This document shows positions 1-10,700 of a stretch of 64,000 bases of DNA, one piece after another. The stretch's first letter is position 1, and every line of letters starts with the position of its first letter. Source of the stretch: Comamonas sp. BIGb0152 (GTDB lineage Bacteria > Pseudomonadota > Gammaproteobacteria > Burkholderiales > Burkholderiaceae_C); the NCBI RefSeq assembly GCF_024809975.1, contig NZ_JANUDY010000001.1, forward strand, positions 558,001-622,000. The letters are read 5' to 3'. Below the pieces are notes generated by a model, which searched no databases, was not told where the DNA came from, and saw nothing but the letters and a program-made list of their open reading frames with translations. The translations under genes and the position numbers were made by a program.

Positions 1-3000
1 GTGGTGCTGCTCGTGCCTGGCGTTACCGCCACGGTCGCTTGCATGTCTGCGCGCTGCGTATTGGTGCTCACCACACAAGTCGTGCAAGTACCCACCGAGC
101 TGGTAACCGTGTCCACGATAGTCGGTGTGCTGCCTGGGCTGGCAACGGTGACGGTGTAGGTCACCGTGCTGGTCAGGCCGGCACCCACTGCTACCGGTTG
201 CGTGCACTGCGTGCCCGCTGCCGTACAGCCACTCCAGCCTTCACCGGTGCCCGTGTAGCTCGTACCTGCTGGCACCGTCTGGCCCACATCGGTGCTGCCA
301 ACCGTGCCGCCGTTATTCACGACCGTCACGCTGTAGGTCAGCACATCACCCGGTTTAGCCAGGTAATCGGCTGGCACTGCGGCGCCATTCACTGCAGTCA
401 GCACATTGGTGGTCACCAAGCTTGCAGCGGTGTTACCCACTGTGGACTTGCTGTCGGTGTTATTGGCAGTGTCGCTCTCGTAGCTTTGCGTGGCTGCGTT
501 GATGCTTGCGCTGATCGCGCCCTCAGCAGCTGTGAAGGTTGCCGTGCAGCTCAGGCTCTCACCCACTGCCAAGGTGGCGTTGGCGCTGCAGATTCCTGCA
601 ATGCTGGTGCCGCCGTTGTCCACGGTCATCGTGCAGCTCGCGTATACAGCGTCCACTGGGCCATTGTTGGTGCACAGGCCGGTGATGGTTACGCTTTGAC
701 CCACCACCACGGCGCCTGCCGGGATGGTCGTGATCTGCGCTTGCATGTCAGCTACTGCATTAGCAGTTTCTACCGAGCAAGTACCTGCCGCACAAGCAGC
801 TGGCACGTCGCTGGTAACAGTATTCGCAATCTTGCCGCTGGCCGTAGCTGGTGCCATGACCTCTACGCTGAACTGCACCGTTTTCTCACCAGCCACACCT
901 TCAGCGCTTTGCGCTGGAACGGTCACGCTTTGCGTGCAGGTGCTCGCTGCTGCTTCGCAAGCCTGTGGTGCCGGGCTCCAGCCTTGGGTCACGTCAGGGG
1001 CGATACCGCCCACAAACTTGGTGCCCTCTGGCACGGTCTCGGTCAGGACGGTGGTGCCTGCGGTGCCACCTGCATTGGTGACCACCAGGTTGTAGGTCAG
1101 GGTGTCGCCAATCTTGGCGGCGTAGTTGGCTGGCACAGCTGCGCCATTGACTTGCGCCAAGCTCTTGACAATGCGCAGGTCAGCAGGCGTGTTGACCTTG
1201 ACACTGGTGTTTGCCGTGTTGTTGCCAGCTGCGGCGTCGTACAAGGTATTGCTGGTAGCCACGCTCACCGCGTAGTCACCAGCTGCACTTGGTGTGAGCT
1301 TGGTGGTACAGGTGATGCTGTCGCCCGATGCCAGGGTTGCCGCTGGCGTCGTTGGCGTGCAGGTCGTCACAGCGCCTGCCGGCGCAGTCACCGCGCAGGA
1401 TGCGTTGATCGCGCTTTGCGGGCCATTGTTCTTGCAGATGCTCGTGTAGGTCAGTTCCACGCCCGTGGTGCTGGTGTTGCCGGGCGCCACAGTCACGGTT
1501 GCTTGCATGTCCGCGCGTTGTGTATCGGTGCTCACCACACAAGTCGTACAAGTGCCCACCGTGCTGGTTACCGTGTCCACGATAGTCGGTGTGCTGCCTG
1601 GGCTGGCAACGGTGACGGTGTAGGTCACCGTGCTCGTCTGGCCTGCGCCGACGGTGACTGGCTGCGCGCACTGCGTGCCCGCTGCTGCACAGCCTGCGCC
1701 CCAGCCTTGGCCAGTGCCCGTATAAGTGGTTCCTGCTGGCACGGTCTGGCCCACGTCAGTGCTACCGGTGGTACCGCCGTTGTTGGTGACGCTGACGGCG
1801 TAGGTGAGCACGTCACCTGGCTTGGCCAGGTAACCAGCTGGCACGGGGCCACCGTTCACTGCGGTCAAGACATTGGTGGTAGCCAGACTTGCTGGGGTGT
1901 TACCGACCGTGGACTTGCTGTCACTGTTGTTGGCAGTGTTGGACTCGTAGCTTTGCGTTGCTGCAGTAATGCTTGCGCTGATCGAACCTTCAGCTGCGGC
2001 AAAGGTCGCCGAGCAGCTCAGGCTCTCGTTTGCCGCCAGGGTGGCGTTGGCGCTGCAGGTTCCTGCAATGCTGGTTCCGCCATTGTTCACGGTCATCACA
2101 CAGCTGGCATTAACAGCATTGGCTGGGCCATTGTTGGTGCACAGACCGGTGATGGTCACGCTTTGGCCCACCACTACAGCCGAGGCTGGAATGTCGGTGA
2201 TCAGCGCTTGCATGTCCGCCACGGCGTTGGCCGTCTCGACGGAGCAAGTACCAGCGGTGCAAGCTGCGGGTACGTCGCTGCTAACGGTGTTGCTGATCTT
2301 GCCATCCGTCGTAGCTGGTGCAATCACTTCCACACTGAACTGCACGGTTTGCTCACCAGCCACACCTTCGGCGCTTTGCGCTGGCACGGACACACTTTGC
2401 GTGCAGGTGCTGGCTGCTGCTTCGCAAGCCTGTGGTGCTTGGCTCCAGCCTTGGGTCACGTCAGGGGCGCTGCCGCCTACAAACTTGGTGCCCTCTGGCA
2501 CGGTCTCGGTCAGAACCGTCGTGCCTGCGGTGCCACCTGCATTGGTGACCACCAGGTTGTAGGTCAGGGTGTCGCCAATCTTGGCGGCGTAGTTGGCTGG
2601 CACAGCTGCGCCGTTGACTTGCGCCAAGCTCTTCACAATGCGCAGGTCCGCAGGCGTGTTGACCTTGACGGTCGTCGTTGCGCTATTGTTGCCTGCTGCT
2701 GCGTCGTACAGCGTATTGCTGGTCGCCACGCTCACCGCGTAGTCACCAGCTGCACTTGGTGTGAGCTTGGTGGTACAGGTGATGCTGTCGCCCGATGCCA
2801 AGGTGGCTGCAGGTGTCGTTGGCGTGCAGGTCGTCACTGCGCCTGCAGGAGCCGTCACCGCGCACAATGCATTCAGTGCCGTTTGCGGGCCATTGTTCTT
2901 ACACACGCTGGTGTAGATCAGTTCAATGCCGGTCGTGCTGGTGTTGCCAGGGGTCACAGTCACGGTTGCTTGCATGTCTGCATGCTGCGTGCCAGTGGTC

Positions 3001-6000
3001 ACCACACAAGTCGTACACGTGCCCACCGAACTGGTTACGGTGTCCACAATGCTTGGCGTGCTGCCTGGGCTTGCCACCATGACGGTGTATTGCACCGTGC
3101 TGGTCTGGCCTGCACCAACGGTGACTGGCTGCGCGCACTGCGTGCCCGCTGCTGCGCAGCCGCTCCAGCCTTCACCCGTACCCGTGTAGCTCGTTCCTGC
3201 TGGCACGGTCTGGCCCACGTCGGTAGAACCGGCAGTGCCGCCGTTGTTGGTGACACTGACGGTGTAGGTCAGCACATCACCTGGCTTGGCCAGATAGCCT
3301 GCTGGCACAGGGCCACCGTTCACCGCAGTCAGCACATTAGTGGTCGCCAGGTTCGCTGGGGTGTTGCCCACGGTGGACTGGCTGTCCGTGTTGTTGGCGG
3401 TGTTGCTCTCGTAGCTTTGGGTCGCTGCGGTAATGCTTGCGCTGATGGCGCCTTCAGCAGCTGTGAAGCTAACCGAGCAGGTAAGGCTCTCGTTTACTGC
3501 CAAGGTAGCGTTCGCAGCGCAGACTCCTGCGATGCTGGTGCCTCCGTTGTTCACCGTCATTGCGCAGCTGGCGTTTACCGCGTCCACCGGGCCGTTGTTG
3601 GTGCACAGGCCGGTGATGGTCACGCTTTGGCCCACCACTACAGCCGAGGCTGGAATGTCGGTAATCAGCGCTTGCATGTCCGCCACGGCATTGGTCGTCT
3701 CTACCGAGCAAGTACCTGCCGCACAAGCTGCTGGCACGTCGCTGGTAACAGTATTAGCAATCTTGCCGTTGGCCGTAGCTGGGGCAATCACTTCCACACT
3801 GAACTGCACGGTTTGCTCACCGGCCACGCCTTCAGCGCTTTGCGCTGGCACGGTCACGCTTTGCGTGCAGGTGCTCGCTGCGGCATCACAGACTTGCGGT
3901 GCCTGGCTCCAGCCTTGGGTCACGTCAGGGGCGATACCGCCCACAAACTTGGCGCCCTCTGGCACGGTCTCGGTCAGAACCGTCGTGCCTGCGGTGCCAC
4001 CTGCATTGGTGACCACCAGGTTGTAGGTCAGGGTGTCGCCAATCTTGGCGGCGTAGTTGGCTGTCACAGCTGCGCCGTTGACTTGCGCCAAGCTCTTCAC
4101 AATGCGCAGGTCCGCTGGCGTGTTGACCTTCACGGTAGTTGTTGCCGCGTTGTTGCCTGCTGCGGCGTCGTACAGAGTATTGCTGGTAGCCACGCTCACC
4201 GCGTAGTCACCGGCTGTACTTGGCGTGAGCTTGGTGGTGCAGGTGATGCTTGATCCCGAAGCGAGCGTTGCTGCAGGCGTCGTCGGCGTGCAGGTGGTCA
4301 CTGCGCCGGCAGGAGCCGTCACCACGCACGATGCGTTGATCGCACTTTGTGGGCCATTGTTCTTGCAGATGCTTGTGTAAGTCAGTTCCACGCCCGTGGT
4401 GCTGATGTTGCCAGGGCTGACGGTGACGCTGGCCTGCATATCCGCGCGTTGCGTATCGGTGCTCACCACACAAGTCGTGCACGTACCCACCGAACTGGTA
4501 ACGGTGTCCACAATGCTTGGCGTGCTGCCTGGGCTGGCAACGGTGACGGTGTAGGTCACCGTGCTCGTCTGGCCTGCACCAACGGTGACTGGCTGCGCGC
4601 ACTGCGTGCCCGCTGCTGCGCAGCCTGCGCCCCAGCCTTGGCCAGAGCCAGTGTAGGTGGTACCTGCTGGCACGGTCTGGCCCACGTCGGTAGAACCGGC
4701 AGTGCCGCCGTTGTTGGTGACGCTGACGGTGTAGGTCAACACGTCACCTGGCTTAGCCAGGTAGCCAGCTGGCACGGGGTTGCCATTGACCAAGGTCAGC
4801 ACGTTGGTGGTGACCAGGCTCGCTGGCGTATTGCCAACAGTGGACTTAGTGTCCGTGTTGTTGGCGGTGTTGCTCTCGTAGCTTTGCGTGGCTGCGTTAA
4901 TGCTTGCGCTGATCGCGCCCTCAGCAGCTGTGAAGCTAACCGAGCAACTCAGGCTCTCGTTTACCGCCAGGGTCTTGGCAGCGTCGCAAGTAGCGGCGAT
5001 GGATGCGCCACCGTTGTTCACCGTCATTGCGCAGCTGGCGTTTACCGCGTCCACCGGGCCGTTGTTGGTGCACAGGCCGGTGATGGTCACGCTTTGGCCC
5101 ACCACTACAGCCGAGGCTGGAATGTCGATGATTTGCGCTTGCATGTCCGCCACTGCATTGGTCGTCTCTACTGAGCAAGTACCTGCCGCACAAGCTGCTG
5201 GCACGTCGCTGGTAACAGTATTAGCAATCTTGCCGCTGGCCGTAGCTGGGGCAATCACTTCCACACTGAACTGCACGGTTTGCTCACCGGCCACGCCTTC
5301 AGCGCTTTGCGCTGGAACGGTCACGCTTTGCGTGCAGGTGCTCGCTGCTGCTTCGCAAGCCTGTGGTGCCGGGCTCCAGCCTTGGGTCACGTCAGGGGCG
5401 CTGCCGCCTACAAACTTGGTGCCCTCTGGCACGGTCTCGGTCAGAACCGTCGTGCCGGAGGTGCCACCTGCGTTGGTGACCACCAGGTTGTAGGTCAGGG
5501 TGTCGCCAATCTTGGCGGCGTAGTTTGCTGGCACGGCCGCACCGTTGACTTGCGCCAAGCTCTTCACAATGCGCAGGTCCGCTGGCGTGTTGACCTTGAC
5601 GGTCGTCGTTGCGCTGTTGTTGCCTGCTGCTGCGTCGTACAGCGTATTGCTGGTAGCCACGCTCACCGCATAGTCACCGGCTGCACTTGGCGTGAGCTTG
5701 GTGGTGCAGGTGATGCTTGATCCCGAAGCGAGCGTTGCTGCAGGCGTCGTTGGCGTGCAGACCGTCACTGCGCCGACCGGCGCGGTAACCGTGCAAGCGG
5801 CGTTCAGGGCCGTTTGCGGGCCATTGTTCTTGCAGATGCTGGTGTACGTCAGTTCAATGCCGGTCGTGCTGGTGTTGCCTGGGCTGACGGTGACGCTTGC
5901 CTGCATATCCGCGCGTTGCGTATCGGTACTCACCACACAGGTCGTACACGTACCCACCGAACTGGTTACGGTGTCCACAATGCTTGGCGTGCTGCCTGGG

Positions 6001-7767
6001 CTGGCCACCGTCACGCTGTACTGCACCGTGCTGGTCTGGCCGGCACCCACTGCTACGGGCTGCGCGCACTGCGTGCCCGCTGCTGCACAGCCTGCGCCCC
6101 AGCCTTGGCCGGTGCCCGTGTAGGTGGTACCTGCTGGCACGGTCTGGCCCACGTCGGTAGAACCGGCAGTGCCGCCGTTGTTGGTGACGCTGACGGTGTA
6201 GGTCAGCACGTCACCTGGCTTGGCGAGGTAACCCGCTGGAACGGGGCTGCCGTTCACGGCAGTCAACACGTTCGTCGTTGCCAGGCTAGCTGGCGTGTTG
6301 CCAACAGTGGACTTGGTATCCGTGTTGTTGGCGGTGTTGCTCTCGTAGCTTTGCGTTGCTGCGTTGATGCTTGCGCTGATGGCGCCTTCAGCTGCCGTAA
6401 AGGTCGCCGAGCAGCTCAGGCTCTCGTTTGCTGCCAGGGTCTTGGCAGCATCGCAGGTTGCGGTAATGGACGAGCCACCGTTGCTGATCACCATGGCACA
6501 GCTTGCGTTTACCGCATCGACCGGGCCATTGTTGGTGCACCGACCGGTGATGGTTACGCTTTGACCCACCACCACGGCGCCTGCCGGGATGGTCGTGATC
6601 TGCGCTTGCATGTCAGCGACGGCATTGGTCGTCTCGACGGAGCAAGTACCTGCGGCGCAAGCTGCGGGTACATCACTGGCGACGGTATTGGTGATCTTGC
6701 CGTTGCTGGTGGCTGGTGCAATGACCTCTACGCTGAACTGCACAGTTTGCTCACCAGCCACGCCTTCAGCGCTTTGCGCTGGCACGGTCACGCTTTGCGT
6801 GCAGGTGCTCGCTGCTGCTTCGCAGGCTTGCGGTGCCGGGCTCCAGCCTTGGCTTGAATTGCTGCTACCGCCGCCCACAAACTTGCTGCCTTCTGGCACG
6901 GTCTCAGTCAGGACGGTGGTGCCTGCGGTGCCGCCAGTGTTGGTCACCAACATCGCATACGTGAGGGTGTCGCCGATCTTGGCGGCGTAGTTGGCTGGCA
7001 CAGCTGCGCCATTGACTTGTGCCAAGGTCTTGGCAATGCGCAGCGCCGCAGGCGTGTTGACCTTGACGTTCGTCGTTGCGCTGTTGTTGCCTGCTGCGGC
7101 GTCGTACAAGGTGTTGCTGGTGGCGACGCTGACGGCATAGTCACCCGTTGCACCAGGCGTGAGCTTGGTGGTACAGGTGATGCTGTCGCCCGATGCCAGG
7201 GTGGCCGCAGGCGTCGTTGGCGTGCAGGTCGTCACAGCGCCTGCCGGAGCGGTCACCACGCAGGATGCGTTGATCGCACTTTGTGGGCCATTGTTCTTGC
7301 AGATGCTTGTGTAAGTCAGTTCCACGCCCGTGGTGCTGGTGTTGCCTGGGCTGACGGTGACGCTGGCCTGCATATCCGCGCGTTGCGTATCGGTGCTCAC
7401 CACACAAGTCGTGCAAGTACCCACCGAACTGGTAACGGTGTCCACAATGCTTGGCGTGCTGCCTGGGCTGGCAACGGTGACGGTGTATTGCAGCGTGCTG
7501 GTCTGGCCTGCGCCAACGGTGACTGGCTGCACGCACTGCGTGCCCGCTGCCGTGCAGCCTGCGCCCCAGCCTTGGCCGGTACCCGTGTAGGTGGTACCTG
7601 CTGGCACGGTCTGGCCCACGTCGGTAGAACCGGCAGTGCCGCCGTTGTTGGTGACGCTGACGGTGTAGGTCAGCACGTCACCTGGCTTGGCGAGGTAACC
7701 GGCTGGCACAGGGCTGCCATTCACGACAGTCAACACGTTGGTGGTTGCCAGGCTGGCGGGGGTGTTG
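1..7767 (-). repeat. Tandem 1467-bp coding repeats inside the giant gene
   Basis: A landmark GTAGCTTTGxGT recurs with its TAG at 481, 1948, 3412, 4879 and 6346, giving periods of 1467, 1464, 1467 and 1467 bp, all multiples of three. In gene order the units run approximately 7767-6301, 6300-4834, 4833-3367, 3366-1903, 1902-436 and a partial 435-1. Each unit has four ~120-residue modules: A starts TPASLATTNVL, B starts QRADMQASV, C starts NTPAxLRI and D starts AVADMQAQI. By eye the copies are close to identical over long stretches, but short patches are shared by non-neighbouring copies, which suggests recent duplication plus gene conversion. The number of copies beyond the left edge is unknown, and such an array is a likely assembly risk. 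Confidence 0.95.
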
Positions 7768-10700
7768 ACCGACAGGCTATGGCTGGCGCAATAAGCAGTG
7801 GCGCTGTTGACGCAGGCGGCACTGGGGTCCACGCTAGGGGCGCCGGAGCCGCTGGGGTTCGTGGCCGCATAGTTGACCAAGGCGCCGCCAGTACTTGGCA
7901 AAGTGACAGTCAGCTGGATGCTGGCCGAGGCACCCGCTGCCAGTGGGCTGGCAACGGTACAGGTCAGCAATGCTGCGGCACTGCTAGGCAGCGGGCCACA
8001 GGTCGCACCGCTCACGGCGGTGGCAACCACGCCAGCAGGCAGCTGGTCCTTGATGATCAGGTTGCTGCCGGTAGCCAGCTCGCCGCTGTTGCTCAGGCTC
8101 AGGGTGTAGACATAGCTGGAGCCGGTCAGCGCGGTGGCGGCGCCGGTCTTGCTCAGGCTGACATTGGCAGGGGTGCTGACCGCTGCGGTCGAGCTGGCAC
8201 AGACGACGTTGGCGGCATTGGTACAAGCAGGGCCGGGATTGACACCGGGATTGCCGCTGCCAGACGGATGGGTGGCCGCGTAGTTGCTGACATTGCCGCC
8301 GCCCGTGGGCATGGTGACGGTCAGCTGGATGCTGGCAGTGCCGCCATCGGCTGCGACCGGGTCAGCCACGGTACAGGTTAGCAAGGCAGCAGCTGCGCTG
8401 GGCAAGCTGCCACAGTCGGCGCCGGTGACGGCGGTGGCCACCATGCCAGAGGCCAGTTGGTCCCGGACGACCAGGTTGGCAGCGGTCGCTGTTTGGCCGC
8501 TGTTGCTCAAGTTCAGGGTGTAGACATAGCTGTTACCAGCGACGGCCGTGGCAGCGCCGGTTTTGCTCAGGCTGACATTGGCCGCCGTTTTGACGACCAC
8601 GGCACCGGTAGAGGGATCGCAGCTCTCGTTGGTGGCGGCTGCCGTACAGCTCGGGTCACCCCCACCGCCCAGATTGGCGGTGTTGGCAGCGCCTGCCGTG
8701 GTGGCAGATGCCGCCACCGACACGGGAATGCTCAGCACATAGCTGCCATCGGCCAGGCCGCTGGCCAATTGGCAGGCGCCAATGCTGCTGCCGCTGCTGC
8801 TGCAGCCGCTCAGGGTGGCAGCACCACTGACGGTGGGCGCGCCAGACAAGGTCACGCCTGCAGGCAGGCTGTCGGCAATGCTGATGGGCGCGGTGGTGGG
8901 GCCATTGGCCACCGCGATGGTGATGCGGTAGCTCTGGCCGCTGGCTCCCACGACCAAGCTGGTCGGCGATGCCGCCTTGCTGACGCTGAGCTTGGGGTAA
9001 ATCGGCGTGTTGGTGAACGTACAGCTGATGTCGTCACCGGCTTGCGGCACAACGCTGATGGAGGTACCCGTGCCCGCAGGCACCGTAGTGCCACCAGCGG
9101 TGGCATTGCTACAGCTGTAGCTGGTGGTGTAGCGCGCCAAATTGGTGGCCGGCGTGCCTGCAGCGCTTTCGGTCAGCAGGTAGCTGGTGCCGGCCGTTGC
9201 CGTGACCGGGCCTGCCGAGGCGGTGGTTTGCGTACCGCTGGTGCTAGCGCTGGGGCCGCCATTGTTGATAGCGATGCTGAACTGGTCTGTGCTCAGGATA
9301 CGGCCCGCGACCACGGTATTGACCGTCAACCTGGGCGCAATGGCCGTGTTGCTGAAGCTGCAACTGATGTTGTCGCCCGCTTGGGGGGCCAGGCTGAAGC
9401 TGGTACCTGTGCCAGAAGGCATCACCGTGCCGGCAACGCCCGCGTTGGTACAGCTGTAGCTGCTGGTGTAGCGCGCCAGGTTGGCGCCGGCGGCTGCCGC
9501 TTCACTCAGCGTGTAGCTGGTGCCGGCGGTGGCCGTATAGGTCGCCGTGGTCGCCGTGGCTGCCGTGCCGGTGGTGAATGCACTGGGGCCGCCATTGTTG
9601 ATGGCGATCGTGAACTGGTCGGAGGCCAAGGCACGCGAGACGATGGTTTTGGCCAGTGTCAGGCGCGGCGCAATCGGGGTGTTGCTGAACGTGCAGGTGA
9701 TGGCATCGCCGGCCTTCGGGGTCACACTCACGCTGGTGCCGGTGCCCGGCGCCACTGAGGTACCGCCTGCCGTGGCATTGGTACAGGCGTAGGTGGTGGT
9801 GTAGCGCGCCAAATTGGTGGTGCCGGCCGCCACCTCGCTCAGGGTGTAGCTGGTGCCGGTCGTGGCAGCAAAGGCGGCAGTGCTTGCGCTGCTAGCGGTG
9901 CCCGCAGTCGTTGCGCTAGGGCCGCCATTGCTGATGGCGACAGTGAACTGGTCGGTGCTGGCCGCGCGGGCCGTGACGCTGGAGACCACCGTCAACGTGG
10001 CCGAGGGCACTACGGGAATCGAGTCGGTCGCGCAACCCGCCGTCGGTGCATTGACAGCGGTACAGGCCGCCGCTGTGGTGCTGGTGGGGTAGCTGCTGGC
10101 GGTGGGATCGGTGTTGTCCGTGCCCACTTGCGCCTTGTTGACCAAGGTGGTGCTGGTTGTCGCCGAGACGGTGGCGCCCACCGTGATAGTGGCCGTGCCT
10201 GCTGCAGCCAGTGCGCCGCCGCTGTTATTGCAGGTGAGCACATTGCTGTCCGCACCCGAGCCCATGGCGCAGGCAAAAATGCCCTGCGTTGCAGTGACCG
10301 TGAAATTGCTCAACCCAGAGGGGAACACATCCACCACACGCACGGTATTGGCCAAGGCCTCAGCGCTGCCGGAATTGGTCACCGTCAGCGTGAAGGCCAC
10401 CGTGTCACCAGGCGCCTTGGATTGGGGGTTGGCATGGACCTTGGTCAGCCGCAGGGTGGGCGGCGTCTGCGCGGTATTCAAATCAACAGCGCACCCGGCT
10501 GGAATGCTGTTGTTGGTACAGGCATTGACTTGTGCCGTGGTGGGTGACGTGGTCGCCAGGGTGGCGTCTCCACCGCCGCCCACGCGTGCCCTGTTCATGT
10601 ATTGTTCGCCGTTGTTCATCGCGCCGGCATTGGCCAGCAGACTGAACTGGCTCACCCCCCCAGCTGCAATCGGCGTGGCTGAGGTACAGGTGACTTCGGT

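Noticed and set aside
39-4253. A 1404-codon open frame on the plus strand opposite the giant gene, and similar shorter ones to 9.8 kb
   Set aside because: Antisense shadow of a GC-rich repetitive gene. Its translation is rich in Cys, His, Arg and Trp with no domain, and the minus-strand frame has a signal peptide and DUF11 modules.
1-7767. The long repeats as a CRISPR array or transposon tandem
   Set aside because: The units are 1467 bp, in frame and coding, with no short repeat-spacer pattern and no transposase inside.
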